A DNA stretch of 64,000 nucleotides from Pseudomonas cremoricolorata DSM 17059 = NBRC 16634 (GCF_000425745.1 NZ_AUEA01000001.1:1-64000), one strand, 5' to 3'. Numbered from the stretch's first letter, positions 1 through 8,320 are shown. Numbers and translations: made by a program. The notes: generated by a model not told the origin, from the letters alone.

Positions 1-153
1 GGCGGCTCGTACGGCGTCGGCAAGGACACCACCCAAGACCCAAGCCAGGTGGGCAAGGGCGACGACCAGAAAGACGGCTGGAGTGTCGAGGGTTGGAACT
101 ACAACAAGGACCGCCAGCAGATCGTGCGCGGCACGGTCGGCGTAGATGCGTAA
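1..153 (+). CDS. C-terminal end of an unrecognised protein (5' truncated)
   Basis: The window opens inside an open frame (frame 1) that ends at TAA 151-153. The 50 visible residues are polar and rich in Gly, Asp, Lys and Gln, with Trp and Tyr near the end, and have no transmembrane segment. The last eight bases overlap the start of the next small ORF, so the two are probably translationally coupled. I do not recognise the family from this tail. The rest of the gene lies left of the window. Confidence 0.5.
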   Translation, partial: GGSYGVGKDTTQDPSQVGKGDDQKDGWSVEGWNYNKDRQQIVRGTVGVDA

Positions 154-298
154 ACGGGATCGCGAGGAGGGAGGCGTTGTCGACCAGCAGTTGTCGCTGT
201 TGCCAGGCTTCGTGATGAGCGCTGTGACCTTGGGGCTGACGGCGTTCTGGTTCTTGCCCAAGCGCCTTTCCGAGGAGGCCGTGAACCAAGGGCGTTGA
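146..298 (+). CDS. Small single-span membrane protein, 50 aa, unknown
   Basis: The ORF starts at ATG 146, overlapping the upstream stop by 8 bp, and ends at TGA 296-298. It encodes a charged N-terminus (MRKRDREEGG), one hydrophobic segment at about residues 16-38 and a short charged tail. The overlap suggests co-expression with the truncated gene before it. It could be a small subunit or partner of that protein, but no family is recognised. The coding call rests on the overlap and the single well-formed membrane segment. Confidence 0.4.
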   Translation: MRKRDREEGGVVDQQLSLLPGFVMSAVTLGLTAFWFLPKRLSEEAVNQGR

Positions 299-372
299 GC
301 TTCGTCCAAAGGCTGTCACGTGCCTGCCGAAGGGCCGTGGCGCAGTTTGGATCACCCTTGCATGGAGCTCGA

Positions 373-789
373 ATGAACAGACTTTCCTACCTTGCCTCAA
401 CTTTCCTACTGGTCAGCCTGCACTGTACTGCGGCATCGGCTGCGGACATCGACCCAGCGTTGGTCGGGCAGTGGACGGGTACGCGTGATGCCGAGGGGCC
501 CTGCCAGCCGTTGTCGTGGGACGTCAGCTTTGACGCGGCTGGGCAGTTCAAGATCGCGTTCTACCAAGATCCCCAGAAGACCAAGTTCATTCAGTCCGAG
601 TCGGGCACCTGGACCGCCAAAGCGGGCAATTGGGTGATGCACACTGCCGGGGTCGACAAGCCGGATGTCTACACCTACCGGCTGCTCGACGCCGACACGC
701 TCGAGGTGGTCAACACGCAGGCGTCGCCTGCGAGCGACTGTCAGTCCGACTATCGGTTCGTCGAGCGACGCGTCAAGACCGATCGTTAA
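373..789 (+). CDS. Small secreted lipocalin-like protein
   Basis: I start this gene at ATG 373, which has GGAG at 364-367 at good spacing. The frame stays open further upstream, but the residues from 373 form a proper signal peptide (MNRLSYLASTFLLVSLHC, then a cleavage region ASA-AD). The mature part is about 115 residues, begins with a VGQWTGT segment and alternates short beta strands, as lipocalin-like domains do. It has two Cys in the mature region, which could pair. Likely periplasmic. It sits before hcnABC on the same strand but about 190 bp away, so it is probably a separate unit. No specific function can be assigned. Confidence 0.6.
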   Translation: MNRLSYLASTFLLVSLHCTAASAADIDPALVGQWTGTRDAEGPCQPLSWDVSFDAAGQFKIAFYQDPQKTKFIQSESGTWTAKAGNWVMHTAGVDKPDVYTYRLLDADTLEVVNTQASPASDCQSDYRFVERRVKTDR

Positions 790-897
790 GACTCGATCGC
801 TACCTGCCGCGCTGTCCGGGCTGAACCCACACCCGATCAGCGCTGCGGCTTGCTCTGTGCACCGGTCGTCAGCGCTGGCGCGCTAACCGCTGCAAGC

Positions 898-911
898 CCG
901 GCACAGATCAA
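898..911 (+). promoter_or_regulatory. Candidate ANR (FNR-type) box of hcnABC
   Basis: The sequence CCGGC-ACAG-ATCAA has one perfect half-site (ATCAA) and one degenerate half of the TTGAT-N4-ATCAA ANR consensus. Its centre (904.5) is about 41 bp before a start point expected near 945, set by a -10-like TTATGT at 933-938. That is the class II activator position. ANR activation of hcn at low oxygen is established in other pseudomonads. Confidence 0.5.
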
Positions 912-955
912 CTTTCCTGCCATACCCCTGACTTATGTTGGCCGGCCTTTTCACT

Positions 956-965
956 CTCGGACGAT
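956..965 (+). promoter_or_regulatory. Candidate RsmA/RsmE binding site in the hcnA leader
   Basis: The leader contains CTCGGACGAT, close to the CANGGAYG core bound by Rsm proteins, about 15-25 bases before the hcnA start codon. In known pseudomonads the hcnA leader is repressed by RsmA/RsmE and released by Gac-controlled small RNAs. The site here is a motif match only. Confidence 0.4.
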
Positions 966-980
966 AAGGCAGGCACCTTC

Positions 981-1286
981 ATGGAACGAATCCTCGATAT
1001 CCAGCCACTCGCGGCGGATCAACTGTCATTGCAGGTCAACGGCACGCAGGTCACGGCGGCGGCTGGTGAAACCGTGCTCAGCGTGCTCAATGCAGTGGGG
1101 CTGCGCCAGGTGGCGCGCAACGATCATGGGCAGCTCAGTGGCGCGTTCTGTGGCATGGGCGTGTGCCATTGCTGCCTGGTGGCGATCGATGGGCGGGCCA
1201 AGCGACGGGCGTGTCAGACCGTGGTGCGGGCGGGCATGCGCATTGAAACCCAGGTCAATGCCGTGGTTGCCGGGGAGGCGTCATGA
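981..1286 (+). CDS. hcnA: Hydrogen cyanide synthase subunit HcnA (2Fe-2S)
   Basis: This 101-residue protein is the ferredoxin-like subunit of the membrane-associated HCN synthase, which oxidises glycine to HCN and CO2. The cluster-binding motif is visible at about residues 55-77 as C-x4-C-x-CC followed by C about 12 residues later (FCGMGVCHCC ... RRAC). The stretch AAAGETVLSVLNAVGLR is the beta-grasp part. Length and sequence agree with the known ~104-residue HcnA. The start ATG 981 follows an AAGG/AGG Shine-Dalgarno. The stop overlaps the hcnB start by 4 bp (ATGA at 1283-1286), so the operon is translationally coupled. Regulation is probably by ANR and Gac/Rsm (see leader sites). Confidence 0.93.
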   Translation: MERILDIQPLAADQLSLQVNGTQVTAAAGETVLSVLNAVGLRQVARNDHGQLSGAFCGMGVCHCCLVAIDGRAKRRACQTVVRAGMRIETQVNAVVAGEAS

Positions 1287-2677
1287 GCCTGCGTCCGGTG
1301 ATCGTCGGCGGGGGTTCGGCGGGCATGGCGGCGGCCATCGAGCTGGCCGGTGCGGGGGTGGCCAGTGTGCTGGTCGACGAGGCCTCGCGCCTGGGTGGGG
1401 TGGTGTATCGCGGGCCGCTGCGTGCGGGGGTCGACCTGGGGTATCTGGGGGCGCGCTACAGCAAGGCGCTCAAGCAGCTGCATACGGACTTTGCCGCCTG
1501 CGCCGAACACGTCGACGTGCGCCTGGGCAGCCGGGTGGTCGGCGGCGACGCGCAGCGCCTGATGGTGCTCGATGAGCACGAGCAACTGCAGCCGCTCGAC
1601 TACAGCCACCTGCTGCTGGCCGCGGGCTGCCACGAGCGCAACGTGCCGTTTCCGGGCTGGACGCTGCCGGGGGTGATGCTACTGGGCGGGTTGCAGTTGC
1701 AGATCAAGAGCAACGTGGTCAAGCCGCTGGGCGGCACGCTGATCGCCGGCACCGGGCCGTTGCTGCCCTTGGTCGCCTGCCAGTTGCATGCGGCCGGGGC
1801 GAAGGTGGTGGGGGTGTACGAGGCGTGCGCCTTCAGCCGTATCGCCCGGCAAAGCCTGGCGTTGATGAACAAGCCGCAGCTGTTTCTCGATGGCCTGAGC
1901 ATGCTCGGCTACATGAAGCTGCACGGCATCGACATGCATTACGGCTGGGGCGTGGTCAGCGCCCAGGGCGAGGCTGAACTGAGCGGCGTCAGCGTGGCGC
2001 CGTATGACGCGCACTGGCAGGCGGACATGAGCCGTGTCCAGCGCCAGCCGGCGCAGACCCTGGCGGTGGGCTATGGCTTCATTCCGCGTACCCAGCTCAG
2101 CCAGCAACTGGGCCTGGCCCATGGTTTCAGTGATGACGGCTACCTGCGCGCCGACTGCAACGTCTGGCAGCAGAGCAGCCTGGCGCACATTCACCTGGCC
2201 GGCGACATGGGCGGCATTCGTGGGGGTGAGGCGGCGATGCTTACCGGGCGTATCGCTGCGGTGTCGATGCTGCAGCGGCGCGGCGTGCTGGATGCCGAGC
2301 AGGCCATCGAGCGCCGCGAACGCTACCTGGGCCGGCTGGCGGCGATCACACGGTTCCGCTCCGGGGTCGAGCGCTACACCGCGCGGGGGCCGGCGCAGAT
2401 CGAGCTGGCCCAGCCCGATACGGTGATTTGCCGCTGCGAGCAGGTCAGGCGTGAGGCCATCGACGTGGCCCTGGCGCAAGGCGTGGAGGACATGGCCAGC
2501 CTGAAGATGCGCACGCGGGTGAGCATGGGCGACTGCCAGGGGCGCATGTGCGTCGGCTATTGCAGCGACCGCCTGCGCGCCGCCACCGGGCGTGCCGATG
2601 TCGGCTGGCTGCGCCCGCGCTTTCCGCTCGAGCCGATTCCCTTCTCGGCATTTCAGCACCTGGGCACGGAGGCCTGA
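1283..2677 (+). CDS. hcnB: Hydrogen cyanide synthase subunit HcnB
   Basis: HcnB is the FAD/NAD(P)-type flavoprotein subunit of HCN synthase. At 464 residues it has the usual HcnB length. The N-terminal dinucleotide fold reads VIVGGGSAGMAAAIELAG (residues 6-23), and a second glycine-rich segment around residues 150-165 fits the second nucleotide-binding region. The C-terminal part (about residues 375-430) carries a BFD-like cysteine set (ICRCEQV, then DCQGRMCVGYC), which probably binds another 2Fe-2S cluster. It overlaps hcnA by 4 bp, and hcnC follows after 2 bp. The order hcnA-hcnB-hcnC is the canonical one. Confidence 0.93.
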   Translation: MSLRPVIVGGGSAGMAAAIELAGAGVASVLVDEASRLGGVVYRGPLRAGVDLGYLGARYSKALKQLHTDFAACAEHVDVRLGSRVVGGDAQRLMVLDEHEQLQPLDYSHLLLAAGCHERNVPFPGWTLPGVMLLGGLQLQIKSNVVKPLGGTLIAGTGPLLPLVACQLHAAGAKVVGVYEACAFSRIARQSLALMNKPQLFLDGLSMLGYMKLHGIDMHYGWGVVSAQGEAELSGVSVAPYDAHWQADMSRVQRQPAQTLAVGYGFIPRTQLSQQLGLAHGFSDDGYLRADCNVWQQSSLAHIHLAGDMGGIRGGEAAMLTGRIAAVSMLQRRGVLDAEQAIERRERYLGRLAAITRFRSGVERYTARGPAQIELAQPDTVICRCEQVRREAIDVALAQGVEDMASLKMRTRVSMGDCQGRMCVGYCSDRLRAATGRADVGWLRPRFPLEPIPFSAFQHLGTEA

Positions 2678-2679
2678 GC

Positions 2680-3918
2680 ATGAACAAGACCTACGACATC
2701 GTCATCGCCGGCGCCGGGGTGATCGGCGCGTCCTGCGCGTATCAACTGTCCAAACGCGGCAACCTGCGCATCGCCCTGATCGACGACAAACGCCCCGGCA
2801 ATGCCACGCGCGCCTCGGCGGGCGGGCTGTGGGCCATCGGTGAGTCGGTGGGGCTGGGCTGCGGGGTGATCTTCTTCCGCATGCTCTCGTCCCAGGCCAA
2901 GCGTCAGGCCCACGGGGCAGCCGTAGCGGTGGATTCGAGCACGCCGCACATCCTGCCCGAGTGCTTCTTCGACCTGGCCCTGCAATCCAACGCGTTGTAC
3001 CCACAGCTGCACGAAGAGCTGATCGCCCGCCACGGCATGGACTTCAAGTTCGAGCGCACGGGCCTCAAGTACGTGATCCAGGACGACGAAGACCAGCTCT
3101 ACGCCGAGCACATCGTGCGCCACATTCCGCACTTGCAGGCGCAGATCCGCTGGCTCGACCGCCAGGCCCTGCGCCAGGCCGAGCCGGCCATTACCGAGCA
3201 GGCCCATGGCGCCCTGGAGTTTCTCTGCGACCACCAGCTCAGCCCGTTCCGTTTGTGCGATGCCTACATGGAGGCGGCGCGGCAGAACGGCGTCGATCTG
3301 TACCCCAATACCTGCGTCAGCCAGGTGCTGCACCACGGCGGGCGGATCAAGGGCGTGCGCACCGAACAGGCCGGGGATTTTCACTGCGACACGCTGATCA
3401 ACGCTGCCGGCGCCTGGGCCGCCGAACTGAGTGAATGGGCCACCGGTACACGCCTGCCGGTCAACCCGGTGAAAGGCCAGATCGTGCTCACCGAGCGCAT
3501 GCCCAGACTGCTCGACGGCTGCATCACCACCAGCGATTGCTACCTGGCGCAGAAGGACAACGGCGAAATCCTCATCGGCAGCACCACGGAGGAAAAGGGC
3601 TTCGACGTGACCACCACGGTGCCGGAAATCACCAGCCTGGTGCAGGGCGCGATCCGCTGCATGCCGCAGCTGGCGGGGGTCAATCTCAAGCGGACCTGGG
3701 CCGGTTTGCGGCCAGGATCGCCCGATGAACTGCCGATTCTCGGGCCTGTGGATGAAATGCCGGGCTACTTCAACGCCTGTGGACACTTCCGTACCGGGAT
3801 GCTCACCTCGGCCATTACCGGGGTGTTGCTCGACAAGGTTATCCACAACGAGCGGACGCCGCTGGACCTCGCGCCGTTCCTGGCGAGTCGCTTCGAGCGG
3901 GTGGCGGTGCCAGCGTAA
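2680..3918 (+). CDS. hcnC: Hydrogen cyanide synthase subunit HcnC
   Basis: HcnC is the DadA/glycine-oxidase-like flavoprotein subunit that carries the amino-acid oxidising site. The frame is open upstream, but ATG 2680 is the natural start: it is two bases after the hcnB stop, follows GGAGG at 2668-2672, and gives MNKTYDIVIAGAGVIGASCA, with the FAD-binding GxGxxG at once. The 412-residue length and the segments RPGNATRASAGGLWAIGES and RTWAGLRPGSPDELPILG match HcnC closely. A 10-bp hairpin (3925-3949) follows the stop. Because all three subunits are intact, the strain is predicted to make cyanide. Confidence 0.93.
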   Translation: MNKTYDIVIAGAGVIGASCAYQLSKRGNLRIALIDDKRPGNATRASAGGLWAIGESVGLGCGVIFFRMLSSQAKRQAHGAAVAVDSSTPHILPECFFDLALQSNALYPQLHEELIARHGMDFKFERTGLKYVIQDDEDQLYAEHIVRHIPHLQAQIRWLDRQALRQAEPAITEQAHGALEFLCDHQLSPFRLCDAYMEAARQNGVDLYPNTCVSQVLHHGGRIKGVRTEQAGDFHCDTLINAAGAWAAELSEWATGTRLPVNPVKGQIVLTERMPRLLDGCITTSDCYLAQKDNGEILIGSTTEEKGFDVTTTVPEITSLVQGAIRCMPQLAGVNLKRTWAGLRPGSPDELPILGPVDEMPGYFNACGHFRTGMLTSAITGVLLDKVIHNERTPLDLAPFLASRFERVAVPA

Positions 3919-3924
3919 GGCAGG

Positions 3925-3949
3925 TTCGGCCTGCGACCGGCAGGCCGAA
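3925..3949 (+). terminator. Hairpin after hcnC
   Basis: TTCGGCCTGC at 3925-3934 pairs perfectly with GCAGGCCGAA at 3940-3949 around a 5-base loop. There is no T-run after it, so it may only be a weak or Rho-assisted end of the hcnABC transcript. Confidence 0.4.
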
Positions 3950-3991
3950 TCCACAGCGCGAGGGTGCCGTGCTGGATGACGGGGCGCTAGA

Positions 3992-5017
3992 ATGGCCGAG
4001 CTCGAGCGATTGCCCCCGATTCCTACGATAAAAAAGGATTTCGCCATCTCTCACTTTCCTTTGCGCCGCCGCCAGCTGCTCTCCTTCCTGGCCTGCGCGC
4101 CGTTGTTTGCCGGGCTGCCGGGCTGTACGCCCCCGGTCGGCGTGCAAGGCAGTTTCCTGCAACTGTGGAAAAGCCACGCTGATCTGACGCCCGCGCAGTG
4201 GCGCGAGCGGCTTGCGGCCATGGCCGAGATGGGCTGTCGCACCCTGACCCTGCAATGGGTCGGGCTGATCGGCGGCGAGGCGGCCTGGATGATTCCTGAG
4301 TCGCTGCTGCGCACGGTGCTGGACATCGCCCATGACGAAGGCATGCAGGTGCAGGTCGGGTTGCCCTTCGACAACGCCTGGTGGCAGGCGCTGTCGGCCG
4401 AGCCGGGCGAACAGGCGGCGTTCTTCGACAGCAGCCTGGTGACCACCCGCCAGTACCTGGCCAGCGCGCCGTGGCCGCAGCACCGGGCCTTTGCCGGCTG
4501 GTACATCCCCTACGAGCTCGAGCAGTACCACTGGGCCACCGATGATCGTCAGCAGCGCCTGGCGCAGTGGTTGCAGGCGATGTCGCGCAGCGTGCTGCAG
4601 TACAGCAACCGCAATGCGGCGATTTCCACCTATTTCAGTGTGCTGCCCACCCAAGGCTCGCTCACCCAGCTGTGGCGCGTGCTGCTGGATGCCGTGCCGC
4701 TGCTGCCGATGGTGCAGGACGGAGTCGGCGTGGCCGGGCTGGGCAACCTGCTGGCCATCGAGCCGCTGCTGCTGGAGCTGCGCCGACGTCGGGCGCCGTT
4801 CGAGGTGGTGGTGGAATTGTTCGAGCAACTGCCGGCCCAGAACAACGACGGCAGTGAATTCAAGGCGCGCTCGGCGGATTATCCGCGGGTGCTGCGTCAG
4901 CTGGAGTGGGCGCGCAGCACCGGCGCCGAGCAGGTGGTGGCCTTCGCCCTCGACCCCTGGGCCTTGAGCGACGAACCCCGCGCACGGCGACTGCGTGAGG
5001 AGTGGCTCAAGCGCTGA
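3992..5017 (+). CDS. DUF4434-family putative lipoprotein, glycosidase-like TIM barrel
   Basis: The protein has 341 residues from ATG 3992. An arginine-rich stretch (PLRRRQLLSFLACAPLF) leads to a lipobox-like LPGC near residue 46, so it is probably an exported lipoprotein, perhaps by the Tat route. The N-terminus before LRRRQ looks too long, and a later non-ATG start (near 4039-4063) is possible. The body (FLQLWKSHADLTPAQWRERLAAMAEMG onward) fits DUF4434, a TIM-barrel family related to glycoside hydrolases. GWYIPYELE and VVVELFEQ each place a Glu where such barrels keep catalytic acids. It converges on the last gene of the exopolysaccharide operon with only 12 bp between them, so it may act on that polymer. 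That link is inferred. Confidence 0.65.
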   Translation: MAELERLPPIPTIKKDFAISHFPLRRRQLLSFLACAPLFAGLPGCTPPVGVQGSFLQLWKSHADLTPAQWRERLAAMAEMGCRTLTLQWVGLIGGEAAWMIPESLLRTVLDIAHDEGMQVQVGLPFDNAWWQALSAEPGEQAAFFDSSLVTTRQYLASAPWPQHRAFAGWYIPYELEQYHWATDDRQQRLAQWLQAMSRSVLQYSNRNAAISTYFSVLPTQGSLTQLWRVLLDAVPLLPMVQDGVGVAGLGNLLAIEPLLLELRRRRAPFEVVVELFEQLPAQNNDGSEFKARSADYPRVLRQLEWARSTGAEQVVAFALDPWALSDEPRARRLREEWLKR

Positions 5018-5029
5018 AGCGCGCCTGGC

Positions 5030-6157
5030 TTACAGGTCGCGGCCGATGATTTCCCGCATGATCTCGCTGCTGCCGCCATAGATGCGCAGCGGCCGCGCAT
5101 CGGCCCAGGCGCGGCCGATGCCGTATTCGCTGCTGTAGCCGTAGCCGCCGTGCAATTGCAGCAGTTGGTCGAGAATCTTGCCTTGCAGCTCGGTGGCGTT
5201 GAGCTTGGCCATGGCGGCCACTACCGGGTCGAGGGTGTCTTCCAGCAACTGCTGCACGCAGTGGTCGAGGAACACCCGCAGCATGGTCAGTTGCGCCGAG
5301 GCATCGGCAAGCAGGAAGCGGTTGTGTTGGTGATCGATGATGCGTTTGCCGAACACTTTGCGCCCACGGGTGTAGGTCAGGGTCTCTGCGAGCATGCCTT
5401 CGGCATGGGCCGCGCCGCGCAGGGCGATGGCCAGGCGTTCGCGGGCAAGCTCGCGGCCCATGTATTCGAAGCCGGCGTTCTCTTCGCCCAGCCGGCATTC
5501 GGCAGGAATGCGCAGCTCGTCGAAGAATAGCTCGCAGGTGTCCTGCGCATGCTGGCCGACCTTGGCCATGGCCGGGCCTTTGCTCAGGCCCGGCGTGTCT
5601 GCCTCGACACAGAACAGCGAGATGCCCATGGCGCCGAGGTCGGGGTCGGTGCTGGCCGCAACGATGATCAGGCCGGCGTTGACGCCATTGGTGATGAAGG
5701 TTTTCTGCCCGTTGAGCACGTAATGCTCGCCCTCGCGGCGGGCGCGGCATCGGATCGCCTTGAGGTCGCTGCCGGCACCGGGTTCGGTCATGGCGATGGC
5801 GCCGATCAGCTCGCCGGCGGCCATGGCTGGCAGCCAGCGGTCTTTCTGCGCCGGGGTGCCGAGGTGGTAAAGGTACGGCGCGACCATGTCGGAATGGATC
5901 GAAAAACCGATGCCCAGGCAGTTGGCCCGGGCCAGTTCTTCGATCACCACCACCGAGTGGGCGAAATCACCGCCCGCGCCATACGGCTCGGGCAGCCCGG
6001 CGCACAGCAGGCCCTGGGCGCCGGCGTCGGTCCACAGTGATTTCGGCGTGATGCCGTCGCGCTCCCACTCGGCGTAGTGCGGCAGGATGCGCTCGCTGAT
6101 GAAGCGCTGTACCTGGTCACGGAACTGCAGGTGGTCGTCGCGGAAGATCGAACGCAT
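5030..6157 (-). CDS. Acyl-CoA dehydrogenase-like flavoprotein, last gene of the EPS operon
   Basis: A full-length acyl-CoA dehydrogenase fold of 375 residues, starting MRSIFRDDHLQFRD. I use ATG 6157, which has GGTGAA at good spacing; a GTG at 6166 would overlap the previous stop but lacks a Shine-Dalgarno. Family motifs are present: AMTEPGAGSDLKA (FAD/substrate loop), RELARERLAIA (helix holding the catalytic Glu in long-chain and isovaleryl types), QLHGGYGYSSEY and IYGGSSEIMREIIGR at the C-terminus. It follows the AlgF-like gene by 5 bp, in the same operon as a carrier protein and adenylating enzyme. Such enzymes can oxidise carrier-bound acyl groups (prolyl-PCP oxidases do so). An ordinary catabolic role on acyl-CoA is the alternative. 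Confidence 0.82.
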   Translation of the reverse strand: MRSIFRDDHLQFRDQVQRFISERILPHYAEWERDGITPKSLWTDAGAQGLLCAGLPEPYGAGGDFAHSVVVIEELARANCLGIGFSIHSDMVAPYLYHLGTPAQKDRWLPAMAAGELIGAIAMTEPGAGSDLKAIRCRARREGEHYVLNGQKTFITNGVNAGLIIVAASTDPDLGAMGISLFCVEADTPGLSKGPAMAKVGQHAQDTCELFFDELRIPAECRLGEENAGFEYMGRELARERLAIALRGAAHAEGMLAETLTYTRGRKVFGKRIIDHQHNRFLLADASAQLTMLRVFLDHCVQQLLEDTLDPVVAAMAKLNATELQGKILDQLLQLHGGYGYSSEYGIGRAWADARPLRIYGGSSEIMREIIGRDL

Positions 6158-6162
6158 GGGGT

Positions 6163-6822
6163 TCACCGAGTGAAAGGTGCGGTGCGGCTGAGTTCACCGT
6201 GCAGGGTCGGCTGGCTGGCGCTGCCGGTGAGGAACAGGGCGTAGTGATCGCCCGGTTGCAGCGGCGGCAGCTCCAGAGCCTGGCTCTTGGCCGTGACGCA
6301 ACTGGCGCTCAGGCTGGCCTTGACCGGGTTGATGGCGCGGGCCTGGCTGGTGTTGACGGCCACGTCGGTGAACAACGCCGGGCCATTCTCGACCGCCAGG
6401 GCGGCAGTCGGGCAATCGCTGACCAGGTTATAGAAACGCAGCTCGGCCTTGAGCGCGTCGTCGCCGGCGCTCTGATCGTTCAGCACCACCAGCTTGCCGT
6501 TGTCCAGCAGCACGCTCTGGTAGCTGCCGGCTGGCGGGTTGAGGCTGCCGACCACGGCGTCGCCGATACGCAGTTCCACCGACTTGCCGCTTTCCACCAC
6601 GTTGTAGGCACTGGCGCGGGTACCGGCTTCGAGTTTCTGCGGCGGGTTACGCCCGACCTGCACGCTCAGCGGCTTCTCGCCGGCTTGCAGCACGCGAATG
6701 AACGCCGAGCCTTCGGGCGCGCGCGGCGCGTACAGCTGGGCAAGGCGGCCCTCGGCGAACACGGGAGCAGATACAGCAGCGACCAGCAGCGAGACGCCGG
6801 CCATCACAGCACGAATAGTCAT
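6163..6822 (-). CDS. AlgF-like periplasmic protein for polymer acylation
   Basis: This 219-residue protein has a signal peptide (MTIRAVMAGVSLLVAAVSAPVFA) and a mature start containing LYAPRAPEGSAFIRVL, which resembles the first conserved block of AlgF, the periplasmic adaptor of alginate O-acetylation. The rest is beta-rich with two Cys (SDCPTA and SASCVTA) that may form a disulphide. Its ATG overlaps the stop of the DltA-like gene by 4 bp (6819-6822). With the AlgI-, AlgJ- and AlgX-like proteins encoded upstream it makes a complete alginate-type acyl-transfer set. Family assignment is fairly sure. The acyl group it handles is not known. Confidence 0.72.
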   Translation of the reverse strand: MTIRAVMAGVSLLVAAVSAPVFAEGRLAQLYAPRAPEGSAFIRVLQAGEKPLSVQVGRNPPQKLEAGTRASAYNVVESGKSVELRIGDAVVGSLNPPAGSYQSVLLDNGKLVVLNDQSAGDDALKAELRFYNLVSDCPTAALAVENGPALFTDVAVNTSQARAINPVKASLSASCVTAKSQALELPPLQPGDHYALFLTGSASQPTLHGELSRTAPFTR

Positions 6823-8291
6823 TGGGCTTCCTTGGGCTTTTTCGAGCGGGCCTGTTGATACAGCGCTGCCAGACGCTTGCGGTCGACTTTGTCTGACGCA
6901 GTCGTAGGAAAGCCGCCGCAGGCCAGCAGTTCCGAGGGAATCATATACGCCGGCACGCTGGCGGCGAGCCGTTGCTTCCAGTCACCCAGGCCCTCGGGCA
7001 GCGCGCCGAGGGTTTCCCTGGGCAGGTGGCCGTGGGTTTCGACGAAGCCGACCATGCGCAGCGCCGTGCCATCCGGGCGGCGCAGAACGATCGCCGCCGC
7101 CTGGCCGACGCCGGGCAGGGCGGCCAGCTTGGCATCCACTTCGCCCAGCTCGATGCGATAGCCATGCAGTTTGATCTGATCGTCGCGCCGGCCGTGGAAG
7201 AATACCCGGCCCTGTTCGTCGATCTCGGCCAGGTCGCCACTGCGGTAGGCGCGCTTGCCGTGGTGCTCGAACAGCACGGCAGCACTCAGGTCGGGACGGT
7301 TTAGGTAGCCGCGCATGACGTGGTCGCCCGCGATGCACAGCTCACCGTCCTCGAGGAACAGCTCGGCGTAAGGCTTGGCGCGGCCAATCGACAGCGGCTG
7401 GGTCGAGCCTTCCAGCGGCGGGAAGATTTCGATCCAGGTGGTCGAGCAGGTGGCCTCGGTGGGGCCGTAGGAGTTGATGATCCGCGCCGTGGGGAAGCGC
7501 TGCCACAGCTGGTTGGCCAACGCGCCCGTGAGCGATTCGGCGCCGAACACGAAGGCGTTCAGCGCCGGCAGGTGCTGGGCGTTGAAGTCATCGTTGAGCA
7601 GTTGCTGGCGCACGAACGACGGTGTCGAGGCCCAGACGTTGACCCGGCTGTCGGCCAGGTAGCCGACGAACTGTTCAGGGTCGGCGATCACCTCGCGCGG
7701 GCACAGCACGCATTGCCCGCCCAGCGCCAGAGCGCCGCACAGGTCGAAGAGCGAGAAATCGAAACTGAACAGCATCTGGTTCATGAAGCACGGCGCTTCG
7801 CCCAACGCCAGGCAGTCGCGAATCCAGCCGGCGAACAGCGCCACGCTGTCGCGGCCGATCTGCACGCCTTTTGGGTCACCGGTGCTGCCGGAGGTGAACA
7901 TGATGTAGGCCAGGCCGGCCTCCTTGAGCGGCACGGCGGCGGCCTGGGTGGCACGAAAATCATCCTGCTCGGCGTCGTAGCAGTGCCCGGCGTCGACCAG
8001 TTCGATGATGCGTTGCAGGCGCGGCGGCGGGTTGATGCTGTCGACCGGCACGTAGGTCACGCCCAGGCGCAGGCAGCCGAGCATGGCGACGACGAATTCG
8101 ATCTGCTTGTGGCCGCTGAGCACCAACGCCGTGCCCGGCGCGATGCCCTGCGTTACGGCGCGGGCGCACCAGGCCTCGACGGCTTGCGCAAGGCCGGCCC
8201 AGTGCAGCACGCGCTGGCTGTCACGCAGGGCAGGGGCGTCGGCTGCGTGCTCTGTGCCTGCGAACTGGCACTGCTGGAAATCGAAATGCAT
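6819..8291 (-). CDS. DltA-like amino-acid adenylating enzyme (carrier-protein ligase)
   Basis: An ANL-superfamily AMP-forming ligase of 490 residues, closest in motif style to D-alanine--carrier-protein ligase DltA. Visible motifs: FTSGSTGDPKG (132-142, P-loop), LFSFDFSLFD (174-183), VWASTPSF (219-226), SYGPTEAT (274-281), YRSGDLAEID (349-358), GRRDDQIKLHGYRIE (367-381) and the C-terminal Lys468 in ASDKVDRKRL. Asp178, which binds the substrate amino group in DltA and related adenylation domains, is kept, so the substrate is probably an amino acid. The Cys of the DltA FCGE motif, linked to D-Ala choice, is Gly250 here (FGAE), so the substrate may differ from D-Ala. The start ATG 8291 follows GAGGAG. 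The neighbouring carrier protein is its likely partner. Confidence 0.85.
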   Translation of the reverse strand: MHFDFQQCQFAGTEHAADAPALRDSQRVLHWAGLAQAVEAWCARAVTQGIAPGTALVLSGHKQIEFVVAMLGCLRLGVTYVPVDSINPPPRLQRIIELVDAGHCYDAEQDDFRATQAAAVPLKEAGLAYIMFTSGSTGDPKGVQIGRDSVALFAGWIRDCLALGEAPCFMNQMLFSFDFSLFDLCGALALGGQCVLCPREVIADPEQFVGYLADSRVNVWASTPSFVRQQLLNDDFNAQHLPALNAFVFGAESLTGALANQLWQRFPTARIINSYGPTEATCSTTWIEIFPPLEGSTQPLSIGRAKPYAELFLEDGELCIAGDHVMRGYLNRPDLSAAVLFEHHGKRAYRSGDLAEIDEQGRVFFHGRRDDQIKLHGYRIELGEVDAKLAALPGVGQAAAIVLRRPDGTALRMVGFVETHGHLPRETLGALPEGLGDWKQRLAASVPAYMIPSELLACGGFPTTASDKVDRKRLAALYQQARSKKPKEAQ

Positions 8292-8320
8292 CGGTCGCGC
8301 TCCTCAGCCAGCCGAACGGC

